Positions 49,502-58,607 of a stretch of 64,000 nucleotides of DNA are shown piece by piece (the first letter of the stretch is position 1; the number at the start of each line of letters is the position of its first letter). This DNA is from Microbacterium nanhaiense. GTDB lineage: Bacteria; Actinomycetota; Actinomycetes; Actinomycetales; Microbacteriaceae. The stretch is taken from assembly GCF_014646015.1 (NCBI RefSeq), contig NZ_BMMQ01000004.1, positions 210,558 to 274,557 of the forward strand, read 5' to 3'. The translations under genes and the position numbers were made by a program. Below the pieces are notes generated by a model, which ran no database searches, was not told the DNA's origin, and was given only the letters and a program-made list of their open reading frames with translations.

Positions 49502-51594
49502 CGCGTTTCCTCCCAGGAATCGATGTCGGCGGCCAGCGGCTCCCACAGCAGGGCGACGTCGCGGCCGGTCAGCGTCAGCTCGGCGCGGGCGGCGCCGCGG
49601 GCGTCGACCTGGCCGGCGGGCCAGGGCAGCGTCACGGTGTCGTCCGACCAGTTGAAGTAGGCGTGCAGCCGCTCGGTCTCGCCCGTGCTGGAGGCATGGG
49701 TCACCGAGGGCGCCTCGCTCGAGAAGCGGTCGAGGCCCGTGAGCTCGGCCAGGCGCGAGAAGATCGCGGCGGCCGCCTCGTCGTCGGGCACGAAGCCGAT
49801 CAGGCTGACGCGCCCCGCCCCGCGCGCCGCGGTCGTCTCGGCGGCGAAGCGCGACAGGTGCGGGTGCTCGTAGCGGGCGAGCACCTCGGCATCGTCGGCG
49901 ACGAGCCATTCCGCCCACCCCTCGGCGCGGCCCAGCGGCCCGTCGCCCGCGACACCGACGGGCGAGCGGAGGGTCGAGAACTCCTGGTAGCCCGCGCCCG
50001 CGAGATCCGCGAGGCCCGCCGGCTGGGGTGCGGTGCGGGCCACGGCCCACTCGTCGCCGTAGGCCGTGCGCGGTCCGATCACGAGGTGGCCGCCCGCCGC
50101 GACGTACGCGAGCAGCGTCTCCGTGAGCGCGTCCGGCATCACGTACTGGCCCGCGACGACGAGCATCGGGTAGTCGCGGGCGAGCTCCTCGCCGCCCGGC
50201 AGGCCGCGGTCGTGCAGCGCGTGCGCCTGCAGGCCCGCCGCGAAGGATCCGCGGTAGAACGCCTCGAGGATCCGCTGGTAGCCCCGCGAAGCGGGCGACT
50301 TCGGCTCGTCGGGGAAGACGGGCTCGAAGGCGAGGGCGTACTTCGAGTCCGTCGAGAAGAGGAAGCCCACCTGGGCGTCGGGCCGGGTCGCGGCCACGCG
50401 CGGGCCGAGCTCGCGCAGCTCGGCGCCGAGGGCGGCGATGTTGTCGTAGACGCGGCCGGGTCGCTGGTCGTGCGGCAGCACGCCGACCCAGTGGGTCTCC
50501 GTGCCGAAGTGGGCCGTGTGCCAGTGCCAGTACTCGATGAGCCGCGCGCCGCGCGAGATCATCGCCCACGCCGCCTGGCGCCACTGGCCGTCCCAGCCGG
50601 GTTCCGACACGTTCGAGGCGTTGATGGCGCCGGCGTTCGTCTCGGTGACGAGGAAGGGGGCGCGGTGCGAGGAGTACATGCGGTCGGCGCTGAGGAACAC
50701 GCTCCACACGCCGTCGGTCATCCACCCCTGGGGGCGGCTCGGCGCCGGGTGGTCGAGGCCGTCCTGCATGCGGTAGTACGCGTTGCCCGAGACGATGTCG
50801 AGCGCCTCGCCGATGCGCCGGTCGTCGGCGGCGGGCCGGTCATAGGCGATGCAGGTCGTGACCCACTGGTCCTCGCGCGCGAGCTCGCGGACGATGCCCG
50901 CCTGCCAGCCGATGAACTCGGCGACGAGCTCTGCCTGATACCTACGCCAGGCGAGGTCGTACTGCGGCTGGGCGTTGCCGTCGGGGCGCCACAGGTCGCC
51001 CCAATCGCGCAGGCGGTGCGACCAGTAGGCGAGGCCCCACCTCTCGTTCGCCTCGGCGGCTGAGTCGAAGTGGGCGCCGAGCCAGGCCCGGAAGCCCTCG
51101 AAGACCTCATCGTTGTGTAGCAGGATCAGCCCGGGCTCGTTGTCGACCTGGTAGCCGACGACGGCCGGGTGGTCGCGGAACTCGGAGACGATGCGGCGGA
51201 TGATCCGCTCGGCGTAGCCCCGGAAGACGGGGCTCGCGAGGTCGATCTCCTGGCGCGCCCCCCAGCTGAAGCGCTGGCCGCGCGCGCCCTCTGCGGCGAT
51301 CTCCGGGTGCTCGGTGAACAGCCACGGCGGCGCGGCGTAGGTCGGGGTGCCGAGGATCACGCCGATGCCGTGCTCCGCGGCGGCGTCGAGCACGCGGCGC
51401 ATCCACGCGCTCTCGAACTCGCCGTCGTCGGGCTCCCACGTGCTCCAGGTCGATTCACCCACCCGGATGATCGAGAACCCCGCCTCCCGCATGAGCCGCA
51501 TGTCCTCGTCCAGGCGATCGTGGGGCTGATACTCGGCGTAGTAGGCCGCGCCGAAGCCCACCGACGAGCGGGTGGCGTCGCGGAAAGCGTCCAT
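49498..51594 (-). CDS. Beta-galactosidase, GH42
   Basis: A 698-residue GH42 enzyme: catalytic TIM barrel (about 10-390) with acid/base E153 in QVDNEPG and nucleophile E318 in LVTETNAG, then the trimerisation (Rossmann-like) domain and a C-terminal beta domain. It is cytoplasmic and hydrolyses beta-galactosides, often plant-derived oligosaccharides. ATG 51594 is preceded by AAAGG within the GCAAAGGTTTG element also found before the GH2 gene. It is the first gene of the eight-gene operon that ends at 42841. Confidence 0.93.
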   Translation of the reverse strand: MDAFRDATRSSVGFGAAYYAEYQPHDRLDEDMRLMREAGFSIIRVGESTWSTWEPDDGEFESAWMRRVLDAAAEHGIGVILGTPTYAAPPWLFTEHPEIAAEGARGQRFSWGARQEIDLASPVFRGYAERIIRRIVSEFRDHPAVVGYQVDNEPGLILLHNDEVFEGFRAWLGAHFDSAAEANERWGLAYWSHRLRDWGDLWRPDGNAQPQYDLAWRRYQAELVAEFIGWQAGIVRELAREDQWVTTCIAYDRPAADDRRIGEALDIVSGNAYYRMQDGLDHPAPSRPQGWMTDGVWSVFLSADRMYSSHRAPFLVTETNAGAINASNVSEPGWDGQWRQAAWAMISRGARLIEYWHWHTAHFGTETHWVGVLPHDQRPGRVYDNIAALGAELRELGPRVAATRPDAQVGFLFSTDSKYALAFEPVFPDEPKSPASRGYQRILEAFYRGSFAAGLQAHALHDRGLPGGEELARDYPMLVVAGQYVMPDALTETLLAYVAAGGHLVIGPRTAYGDEWAVARTAPQPAGLADLAGAGYQEFSTLRSPVGVAGDGPLGRAEGWAEWLVADDAEVLARYEHPHLSRFAAETTAARGAGRVSLIGFVPDDEAAAAIFSRLAELTGLDRFSSEAPSVTHASSTGETERLHAYFNWSDDTVTLPWPAGQVDARGAARAELTLTGRDVALLWEPLAADIDSWEETR

Positions 51595-51599
51595 TGTGA

Positions 51600-51611
51600 A
51601 CAAACCTTTGC
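51600..51611 (-). promoter_or_regulatory. GCAAAGGTTTGT element before the GH42 gene
   Basis: On the minus strand GAGCAAAGGTTTG lies 5-6 nt before the ATG, as in the GH2 leader at 38,091-38,104. It contains the likely Shine-Dalgarno AAAGG. Confidence 0.5.
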
Positions 51612-51700
51612 TCTCGGAGGTGACCGCGTCGTCCACCTCGGTATGACCACAATAGCGATGTTGCGGGCGAGTGCAAGCTCTTCTGCCGCTCCGCTAAGGT

Positions 51701-51718
51701 AAAAACAATCGATTTTCC
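51701..51718. promoter_or_regulatory. LacI-like operator candidate before the divergent glycosidase
   Basis: AAAACAATCGATTTTCC has a central CG with the symmetrical core AATCGATT and partly matching flanks. It lies 26-43 bp before the start of the plus-strand glycosidase gene in the 149-bp divergent gap, a sensible target for the operon's LacI protein. Confidence 0.45.
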
Positions 51719-51743
51719 ATTTCGACGATGAGGTGAGGGAAGA

Positions 51744-53834
51744 ATGATCGATCGCAGAGGGCTCGTCGACCGGCACGCGGTGCGCTATCGCGAGTTCCAC
51801 CGCGAGGCCCCGCCCAGCGTCGGCAACGGGGAGTTCGCCGTCACGGTCGACGTCACAGGCCTGCAGACCTTCGCCGAGGAGTACGAGCGCGCGGCGGGGC
51901 GCCGCGACGAGATCGCCGCCATGCCGCTCGGCACGCAGGCGCAGTGGTGCTACCACTGGGCGCCGAACCCCGAGGGCCTGAGCCTCGACGACACCCTGGA
52001 ACCGGCGAGCGGTCCGCGCGGCACCACCCTCTACCCGACCGCGTACGACTTCCGGGAGGATCGCGAGCAGTCGCGCGCCGCCGGACGCGCCGCGGGCTAC
52101 TACTACTGGGCCAACCCGCAACGCGTGCACCTCGCCCGCATCGCGTTCGTCGCGCTGGGCGAGGAACCGGCGCTCGCACTCGACGAGATCGAGGCCATCG
52201 ACCAGCGGCTCGACCTGTGGGCGGGTACCGTCCGGTCGCGCTTCCGGCTGCGCGGTGCCGAGGTCACGGTCGCCACGAGCGTGGATCCGCGCCGCGACGC
52301 CCTCGGCGTCGTCGCGTCCTCGCCCCTCCTCGCCGAGGGGCGCCTCGGCATCGAGGTCGCCTTCCCCACCGTCGAGGAGAGCTTCGAGGCGCCGCCCGTC
52401 TGGGACGCCGACGACGCGCACTCCTCGGATCCGGCGGACATCCCTGGCGGCGTCGAGATCGCCCGCACCCTCGACGAGACCCGCTACCGCGCCCGCCTCA
52501 CGGGGGCGCCCCGGATCGAGCGCTCCGGGCCGCACGCGTGGATCGCGCGCGCCGACGGATCCGAGATCGCCCTCGCGGTCGAGTTCGCGCCCGACGCCTT
52601 CGATGCGGCGCCGCTACCGGCCGCGCGGATCCTGGAGCGCGCCGCGGAGGGGTGGGAGCGCACCTGGCGGTCGGGCGCCGCCCTCGACCTCTCCGGCAGC
52701 TCCGACCCGCGGGCCGCCGAGCTCGAGCGCCGCGTCGTGCTCTCGCAGTATCAGACCATCATCAATTCGTCGGGCAGCACTCCCCCGCAGGAGACGGGCC
52801 TCGTCTGCAACAGCTGGGGCGGCACCTTCCACCTCGAGATGCACTGGTGGCATGCGGCGCACTTCGCCGCCTGGGGACGGCCCGAGATGCTCGAGAACAG
52901 CTTCCGCTGGTACCACCGCGCGCTGCCGGTGGCCCGCGAGATCGCAGCCTCCCAGGGCTTCGAAGGCGCGCGCTGGCCGAAGCACGTCGGGCCCGAGGCA
53001 ATCGAGAGCCCCAACGAGATCGGCCCGCTGCTCGTCTGGCAGCAGCCGCATCCGATCCACTTCGCCGAGCTGCTGTGGCGCACCGCGCCCGACCCCGAGC
53101 GCGTGCTCGAGGAATACGCCGAGATCGTGCACGAGACCGCCGCCTTCCTCGCCTCCTTCGCGTGGCGGGAGGACGACGGCTGGCACCTCGCGCCGCCGCT
53201 CATGCCGGCGCAGGAGATCTACGGCGCCGAGCAGACCTGGGATCCGCTGTTCGAGCTCGCCTACGTCCGCTGGGCCCTGCGCACGGCGCAGGCCTGGCGG
53301 CTGCGGCGCGGTGCGGATCCGGTGCCGCTCTGGGACGAGATCGCGGACGGGATCCGCGCGACCGTCTCGAGCGACGACGACGGATCCTGGTACGACGCGG
53401 TGCAGCGCCCCGCGCGCACCGCGTACACCGATCACCCCTCGATGGTCGCGGCGCTCGGCGTCGTGCCGGACACGGGCCTGATCGACCACGCCGTGATGTG
53501 GGAGACGCTCGAGCGCGCCCTGACGCGCTGGACCTGGATCAGCGCGTGGGGCTGGGACTTCCCGATGCTGTCCATGTGCGCGACGCGCCTGGGCCGCACG
53601 GACGACGCGATCGACCTGCTACTGCGGGAGGCGCAGAAGAACGTCTACCTGGCCAACGGGCACAACCTGCAGGTGCCCAACCGCATGCCGCTCTACCTGC
53701 CGGGCAACGGCGGGCTGCTGATGGCGGTGGCGCTGCTCTTCGGCGGCTGGACCGACGCCGACGGCACCCGCCACGAGCCCGAGCTCCCGGCGGGCTGGAC
53801 GGCTCGCGCGGAGGGCTTCCCGGATCGGCCGTGA
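51744..53834 (+). CDS. Large glycosidase with (alpha/alpha)6-barrel fold, family uncertain
   Basis: A 696-residue cytoplasmic protein. The N-terminal 270 residues look like the beta-sandwich of GH65/GH95-type enzymes (VGNGEFAVTVDVTGLQTFAE, YYYWANPQRVHLARI). The rest is helical with LVCNSWGGTFHLEMHWWHAAHF and PLMPAQEIYGAEQTWDPLFEL, typical of six-hairpin glycosidases. Glutamates in HLEMHW, SPNEIGPL and AQEIYG are catalytic candidates. GGTGAGGG precedes ATG 51744. It diverges from the GH42 operon and probably feeds the same pathway. It has no signal peptide, so its substrate must be imported. Confidence 0.6.
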   Translation: MIDRRGLVDRHAVRYREFHREAPPSVGNGEFAVTVDVTGLQTFAEEYERAAGRRDEIAAMPLGTQAQWCYHWAPNPEGLSLDDTLEPASGPRGTTLYPTAYDFREDREQSRAAGRAAGYYYWANPQRVHLARIAFVALGEEPALALDEIEAIDQRLDLWAGTVRSRFRLRGAEVTVATSVDPRRDALGVVASSPLLAEGRLGIEVAFPTVEESFEAPPVWDADDAHSSDPADIPGGVEIARTLDETRYRARLTGAPRIERSGPHAWIARADGSEIALAVEFAPDAFDAAPLPAARILERAAEGWERTWRSGAALDLSGSSDPRAAELERRVVLSQYQTIINSSGSTPPQETGLVCNSWGGTFHLEMHWWHAAHFAAWGRPEMLENSFRWYHRALPVAREIAASQGFEGARWPKHVGPEAIESPNEIGPLLVWQQPHPIHFAELLWRTAPDPERVLEEYAEIVHETAAFLASFAWREDDGWHLAPPLMPAQEIYGAEQTWDPLFELAYVRWALRTAQAWRLRRGADPVPLWDEIADGIRATVSSDDDGSWYDAVQRPARTAYTDHPSMVAALGVVPDTGLIDHAVMWETLERALTRWTWISAWGWDFPMLSMCATRLGRTDDAIDLLLREAQKNVYLANGHNLQVPNRMPLYLPGNGGLLMAVALLFGGWTDADGTRHEPELPAGWTARAEGFPDRP

Positions 53835-53845
53835 GGATCCGGTGC

Positions 53846-53915
53846 CGCGGAACTGGCCCCGAACTTCGGAGCAAACCCCCGAGCTTCTCCGCCGTTCGGG
53901 GCCATCCCCGCGGTT
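53846..53915. repeat. Single dispersed copy of the palindromic repeat
   Basis: It starts CGCGGAACTGGCCCCGAAC and ends GGGGCCATCCCCGCGGTT, with inner TTCGGAG and CTCCGCC arms. It fills the gap between the convergent glycosidase and iron ABC ATPase genes and most resembles array copy 1. Confidence 0.7.
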
Positions 53916-53924
53916 CGGGCCGGA

Positions 53925-54728
53925 CTAGCGCGCGATCGTCGAGTGCGGGAGCACGACGGGGTGGCCCATGATCGGATCCATCACGACCTCGCCCGCGACG
54001 CCGAACACCTCGGCGAGGAACTCGCGCGTGATGATCTCCTTCGGCGGGCCCTCGACGATGAGCCTGCCGCCGCGCATCGCCACGATGTGGTCGGCGTAGC
54101 GGATCGCGAGGTTCAGGTCGTGCAGCACCATCACGATCGTGCGGCCGTGCTGGCGGTTCAGGCGCGCCACGAGATCGAGCACGTCGAGCTGGTGCGCGAT
54201 GTCGAGGTAGGTCGTGGGCTCGTCGAGCAGGAGGAGGTCGGTCTCCTGCGCGACCGCCATGGCGATCCACGCCCGCTGGCGCTGACCGCCCGAGAGCTCG
54301 TCGACGTCGCGCTCGGCGAGCTCGATCATGCCGGTCGCCTCGAGGGCGGCGTCGACGGCGATCCGGTCGTCGTCGCTCCACTGCTTCCACCACGACTGGT
54401 GCGGGTGGCGGCCGCGCGCGACGAGATCGCGCACGCTCAGCCCCTCGGGCGCGATCGGCGACTGCGGCAGCAGGCCGAGCGTCTTCGCGACCTCGCGCGA
54501 CGGGCGGTCGGCGATCGACTTGCCGTCGAGCGTCACGACGCCTCCCTCGGGCTTCATGAGCCGCGAGAACGCCCGTAGTGCGGTCGACTTGCCGCAGGCG
54601 TTCGCGCCCACGATGACGGTGACCTTGCCGTCGGGGAAGCCGACCGAGAGGTTCTCGACGACGTTGCGCTCGCCGTACGAGAGGCGAAGTCCCTCGCCGT
54701 TCAGGCGCGAATCCGGGTAAAGGCTCAC
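53925..54728 (-). CDS. Siderophore/iron ABC transporter ATPase (FecE/FepC-like)
   Basis: A 267-residue ATPase with Walker A GANACGKST (41-49), signature ELSGGQRQR, Walker B LLLLDEPTTYLD and VLHDLNLAIRYAD, all in FecE/FepC style. GTG 54728 overlaps the permease stop (GTGA). It is the last gene of the four-gene iron operon and ends next to the dispersed repeat. Confidence 0.93.
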   Translation of the reverse strand: MSLYPDSRLNGEGLRLSYGERNVVENLSVGFPDGKVTVIVGANACGKSTALRAFSRLMKPEGGVVTLDGKSIADRPSREVAKTLGLLPQSPIAPEGLSVRDLVARGRHPHQSWWKQWSDDDRIAVDAALEATGMIELAERDVDELSGGQRQRAWIAMAVAQETDLLLLDEPTTYLDIAHQLDVLDLVARLNRQHGRTIVMVLHDLNLAIRYADHIVAMRGGRLIVEGPPKEIITREFLAEVFGVAGEVVMDPIMGHPVVLPHSTIAR

Positions 54729-55741
54729 AGGGCACCCCTTCCGCGACGCGGTCGCTGCAGCAGGTAGAGAAGATACGGCGCGCCGACGATCGCCGTCAGC
54801 ACACCCACGGGCAGCTGCACCGGGAACACGGTGCGGGAGGCGGTGTCGGCGACGAGCACGATGATCGCGCCGATGAGGCCGGAGAGGATCGGCGGGATGT
54901 CGGCGACGCGGGCCGCGCGCCGCGCCACCTGCCCCGAGACCAACGCGACGAAGCCAATGGGACCGCCGGCGCTCGTGGCGAGGGCCGCGAGCGAGACCGA
55001 GCAGGCGAGCAGCGCGACGCGCACGGCGGATCCGTTGATCCCCCAGTTCCTCGTGAGGTCGTCCTCGAAGATGAGCGCGCGGGCGCTGTGGCCGAGGATC
55101 AGCACGATCGGCACGACGACGGCGACGCCGATGAGCACGGGAGCCGCGTCGTCCCAGCCGCGTGCATTGAGGGAACCCGTCAGCCACGAGGCGGCGCTCT
55201 GCGCGCCCGCGACGTCCATGCGGGTGAGGAGGTACTGCGTGATGCCCGTCAGCGCGGTCGACAGCGCGATGCCGACGAGCAGCAGCGAGCGACCGCGGAA
55301 GCCCGCGCCGAAACCGAGGGCCGCGATCAGGGCGGCCGCGCCGAAGCCACCGACGAGCGCCGCGACGGGGATCGGCACGAGGCCGATGGGCCCGCCGAGG
55401 GCGCCGATCGCCATGACGCCGACCGCGGCGACGGAGGCGCCGGCCGAGACGCCGAGCACGTCGGGGCTCGCGAGCGGGTTGCGCAGCACGCCCTGGCTGA
55501 TGCCGCCCGCGATCCCGAAGGCGGCGCCGACGACCACCGCGAGGACGACGCGCGGGAGGCGCACCTCCCGCACGGCGTAGACGACGTTCTCCTCACCGGA
55601 TCCGAAGAGCGCGCGAACGAGCTCCGCGGGGTTCGTCGCGCGGTCGCCGACGCTCATCGCGACGACGGCGACGACGAGGAGCACGAGCGCGGCGGCGGCG
55701 ATCGCGCGGGCGACGGAGGCGCGGGGCCTGATGCGCATCAC
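54725..55741 (-). CDS. FecCD-family iron-siderophore permease (second)
   Basis: A 338-residue permease with about ten helices and FecCD signatures (RLPRVVLAVVVGAAFGIAGG, NPLASPDVLGVSAGA, GPIGFVALVSGQVAR). It pairs with the upstream FecCD gene as a heterodimer. ATG 55741 overlaps the previous stop by 4 nt. Confidence 0.93.
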   Translation of the reverse strand: MMRIRPRASVARAIAAAALVLLVVAVVAMSVGDRATNPAELVRALFGSGEENVVYAVREVRLPRVVLAVVVGAAFGIAGGISQGVLRNPLASPDVLGVSAGASVAAVGVMAIGALGGPIGLVPIPVAALVGGFGAAALIAALGFGAGFRGRSLLLVGIALSTALTGITQYLLTRMDVAGAQSAASWLTGSLNARGWDDAAPVLIGVAVVVPIVLILGHSARALIFEDDLTRNWGINGSAVRVALLACSVSLAALATSAGGPIGFVALVSGQVARRAARVADIPPILSGLIGAIIVLVADTASRTVFPVQLPVGVLTAIVGAPYLLYLLQRPRRGRGAL

Positions 55742-56754
55742 GCCCCCTTCCTCGCGCGCATGCGGCGCGTCAGCCAGATGAAGACGGGCGTGCCGATCAC
55801 GGCCGTGACGACGCCGACCTGCAACTCGGCGGGCCGCACGACCACGCGCCCGATGATGTCGGCGACCGTCAGCAGCAGCGGCCCGAGGAGCGCCGAGAGC
55901 GCGAGCGTGCGGCGCACGTCGTTGCCGACGAAGACCCGCGCGGCGTGCGGGATGACGAGTCCGATGAAGCCGATGGGGCCGGCGAGCGCGACGGCCATGC
56001 CGGAGAGCAGCACGACGGCGGCGCCGGCCAGCACGCGCGTGCGGCCGACCTTCACCCCGAGGGCGCTCGCGGTGTCGTCGCCGAGGGCGAGGGCGCCGAG
56101 GGATCCGGAGATCGCCGCCGCGACGATCGCGCCGACGAGGGCGACCGCCGCGCCGATCCAGAGCAGGCGCGGATCCGGCAGGCTGAGCGCGCCGACCTGC
56201 CAGAAGCGGTACTGGTCCATCGACTCGGCGTCGAGGAGGACGATGGCGGAGACGACGGCACCGAGGCAGGCGGTGATGGCCATGCCCGCGAGGGTCATGC
56301 TGATGGGGCTGAGCCCCTCCGGGCTGCGCGAGGCGAACGCGAAGACGATGAGGGTGGCGAGCGCGGCGCCCGCGACGGCGAGCACCATGCGGCCCGCGCC
56401 GCCGCCGATACCGAGGAACGCCGTTCCGGCGACGATCGACACGGCCGCACCCGAGGAGATGCCGAGCAGCCCCGGATCCGCGAGCGGGTTGCGCGTCACG
56501 GCCTGCGCGAGCACGCCGGCCGCCCCGAGGGCGGCGCCGACGAGCAGCCCGAGCAGCGTGCGCGGGAAGCGCAGCTGCCAGATCACGGCGCTCGCGACGG
56601 GATCGGATCCCGTGAGCCCGCGCCAGATCTCGTCGAGCGAGAGAGCGCGCGAGCCGATAGCGAGGCTCAGGACCACGGACGCGACAAGGAGCGCCGCCGT
56701 CGCCGCGAAGGCGATCGACGTGCGCCCCTTGCTCGCCTGGAGGGCCTGTGTCAC
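55738..56754 (-). CDS. FecCD-family iron-siderophore permease (first)
   Basis: A 338-residue permease of the same family: RFPRTLLGLLVGAALGAAGV, NPLADPGLLGISSGA and GPIGFIGLVIPHAAR. Ten helices are expected. It is coupled by ATGA overlaps to the binding-protein gene before it and the second permease after it. Confidence 0.93.
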   Translation of the reverse strand: MTQALQASKGRTSIAFAATAALLVASVVLSLAIGSRALSLDEIWRGLTGSDPVASAVIWQLRFPRTLLGLLVGAALGAAGVLAQAVTRNPLADPGLLGISSGAAVSIVAGTAFLGIGGGAGRMVLAVAGAALATLIVFAFASRSPEGLSPISMTLAGMAITACLGAVVSAIVLLDAESMDQYRFWQVGALSLPDPRLLWIGAAVALVGAIVAAAISGSLGALALGDDTASALGVKVGRTRVLAGAAVVLLSGMAVALAGPIGFIGLVIPHAARVFVGNDVRRTLALSALLGPLLLTVADIIGRVVVRPAELQVGVVTAVIGTPVFIWLTRRMRARKGA

Positions 56755-57842
56755 TTGGCGGCGTCGGCGAACTCGTCCAGCTGGTCGAGCACGAGCTCGG
56801 CGCCGAGCGTGCCGAGACCGAGGTACCAGATGTCGTCCGAGATCTGCTCGACGACGCCGCCGTTCTTGACCGCCGGGATCTCGCCCCAGAGCGGGCCGTC
56901 GACGACCGACGCCTGGTCGGTCGAGTCGGGCTCGCCGTAGGTGCCCCAGAACAGCCAGTCTCCGGCGGCCAGGGTGACCTCCTCCGGCGAGATCTCCGCG
57001 GCGAGCTCGTCGATGTCTTCCATCTCGGGGCGCTTCAGGCCCGCATCCTGCAGGATCACGCCGATGAAGGAGTCGTTGGCGTAGAGGCGGATGCGGCCCG
57101 CCATGAAGCGCAGCATCGAGATGCTCGGCGCCTCTCCCCCGTTCGCCTCGACGACGTCGGCGCCGACCTCGGCGACGTGCTCCTCGTAGTCGGCGAGGAT
57201 CTCGGCGGCCTTCTCCTCCTCGCCGACCGCCGCGGCGAAGAGCGAGAAGTTCTCCTTCCAGGTCACGCCGGGGCGCACCGCGAGCACGGTGGGGGCGATG
57301 TCCTGCAGCTTGGCCTTGAGGCCGTCGTCGTCGATGCGCAGCGAAGTGCCGATGATGAGGTCGGGCTCGAGGTTCTTGAGCTGCTCGAGGTCGAGGGCGT
57401 CGTAGCTGCCGAGATCGACCGCGTCGCCCGCGTCGAGGTAGTCGGGCATGCTCGTCATCGACTCGGAGTGCGCATACGCGATGGGCTGGATGCCGAGCGC
57501 GATCATGTTGTCGAGCTCACCGGAGTCGAGCACCACGACGCGGGCGGGCTTCGCGGGAATCTCGGTCTCGCCGATCGTCTCGTTCGCCGTGATGTTCTTG
57601 ATCGTGCGGGGGAACTCGCCCGGCTCGGCGTCGGTGCCGAGCTGGCTCGTCAGCTCGCGGACGTTCTGGAAGCCCTCCTGGCCCGTCGCGATGCCCGACT
57701 GGTTGTCGCCGGCGCCGCCGCCTCCGGCGGCCTGCTCCTGGCCGCCCTTGTCGGCGGTTTCGTTGTCGGTGCTCGTGCAGCCGGAGAGGACGAGTGCCGC
57801 GACGACGGCGAGGGATGCGAGGGCGAGAGGAGCGCGGCGCAT
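56751..57842 (-). CDS. Iron-siderophore ABC binding lipoprotein
   Basis: A 363-residue FepB/FhuD-type lipoprotein with signal peptide and lipobox LSGC (C22), a low-complexity Gly/Gln linker and two lobes joined by a long helix. Typical segments are PARVVVLDSGELDNMIALG and LEQLKNLEPDLIIGTSLR. It captures ferric-siderophore for the two permeases. It is the first gene of the operon and lies 32 bp downstream of a DtxR/IdeR-like box. Confidence 0.93.
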   Translation of the reverse strand: MRRAPLALASLAVVAALVLSGCTSTDNETADKGGQEQAAGGGGAGDNQSGIATGQEGFQNVRELTSQLGTDAEPGEFPRTIKNITANETIGETEIPAKPARVVVLDSGELDNMIALGIQPIAYAHSESMTSMPDYLDAGDAVDLGSYDALDLEQLKNLEPDLIIGTSLRIDDDGLKAKLQDIAPTVLAVRPGVTWKENFSLFAAAVGEEEKAAEILADYEEHVAEVGADVVEANGGEAPSISMLRFMAGRIRLYANDSFIGVILQDAGLKRPEMEDIDELAAEISPEEVTLAAGDWLFWGTYGEPDSTDQASVVDGPLWGEIPAVKNGGVVEQISDDIWYLGLGTLGAELVLDQLDEFADAAK

Positions 57843-57873
57843 GGCGGGGTCTTTCGTTCGAGGGAGGGTCGAC

Positions 57874-57892
57874 TTAGGTAAGCCTGACCTCG
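57874..57892. promoter_or_regulatory. DtxR/IdeR-type iron box
   Basis: TTAGGTAAGCCTGACCTCG matches the 19-bp consensus TTAGGTTAGGCTAACCTAA at most positions and sits upstream of the siderophore-transport operon. Iron-loaded repressor binding would shut the operon off under iron sufficiency. Confidence 0.75.
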
Positions 57893-57951
57893 GTCGACTT
57901 TACGCGTGTTTCGAGCCGTTTGATGAACGAAGGCTGTGATGTGCCGGATGC

Positions 57952-58542
57952 TCAGTGCGTCAGGTCGAGCCCGAACGCCCGCGCCCCCGGATCCGCGTCG
58001 AGCTCCACGAAGCCGAGCCGCGGGTAGAACGCGACCGCACCGGCGTTGTCCGCCGACGCGACGGCGTGCAGGCCGCGCACACCCCTCGCCGCGAGCGCGT
58101 CGGCGAGACGGGCGATGAGCATCCGCCCCATGCCTTTCCCCTGCGTCTCGGGCAGCAGATCGATGTGCAGGTGCGCGGGATACGCGTTCGCAAACGCCGA
58201 CCCCGCCCTGCGCGCGTCGGCGGAGGCGACGAGCTCCCGCTGTCGCGGGTTCGCGGATCCGGAGTACGCCGCGCGGCGCGACGGCCACCAGGTGCGCGCG
58301 AACCACGCGTCGAAGGCGTCGGTGTCGTCCGTGCCGATGATGTATCCGACCTCACGACCGGCGCCGTTCTCGGCGACGAAGGCGAGATCGGGATGCCGAT
58401 CGAGGTACGGCAACAGGTAGATCTCGGCCCACAACCGGTCGTCGTCGAGCATGCCCGTGGCATCTCCGCCGACATCCGCGGTGCGCACACCCACCTCGAC
58501 GAGGTGCTCGAGGTCGCGCGGTTCGTACCCCCTGATGTTCAC
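57952..58542 (-). CDS. GNAT-family N-acetyltransferase
   Basis: A 196-residue GNAT protein. The acetyl-CoA loop appears as LLPETQGKGMGRMLIARLAD (Q/R-x-x-G-x-G/A), followed by GVRGLHAVASADNAGAVAFY and YPRLGFVELD, the classical motifs A and B. The N-terminal half is a longer variable substrate lid. The start is GTG 58542; TACCCT lies 6 nt upstream and no Shine-Dalgarno is seen. A longer start at 58635 would cross the divergent FUSC start. The acceptor substrate is unknown; siderophore-related or detoxification roles are only guesses from position. Confidence 0.88.
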   Translation of the reverse strand: MNIRGYEPRDLEHLVEVGVRTADVGGDATGMLDDDRLWAEIYLLPYLDRHPDLAFVAENGAGREVGYIIGTDDTDAFDAWFARTWWPSRRAAYSGSANPRQRELVASADARRAGSAFANAYPAHLHIDLLPETQGKGMGRMLIARLADALAARGVRGLHAVASADNAGAVAFYPRLGFVELDADPGARAFGLDLTH

Positions 58543-58548
58543 GAGGCC

Positions 58549-58554
58549 AGGGTA
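58549..58554 (-). promoter_or_regulatory. Putative -10 hexamer of leaderless GNAT gene
   Basis: TACCCT on the minus strand, six nucleotides (GGCCTC) before the GTG start. Confidence 0.4.
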
Positions 58555-58592
58555 TCGCCGTGCCGCCCATGTATTGCGGATCGAGGCGTCAC

Positions 58593-58598
58593 TAAACT
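58593..58598 (+). promoter_or_regulatory. Putative -10 hexamer before the FUSC gene
   Basis: TAAACT lies nine nucleotides before ATG 58608, with no Shine-Dalgarno; a leaderless or very short-leader transcript is likely. Confidence 0.4.
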
Positions 58599-58607
58599 GG
58601 ATCCAGA

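Noticed and set aside
49498..51636. Longer GH42 start at 51636 (14 extra residues).
   Set aside because: ATG 51594 has AAAGG at good spacing and shares its leader with the GH2 gene; the extra residues are not GH42-like.
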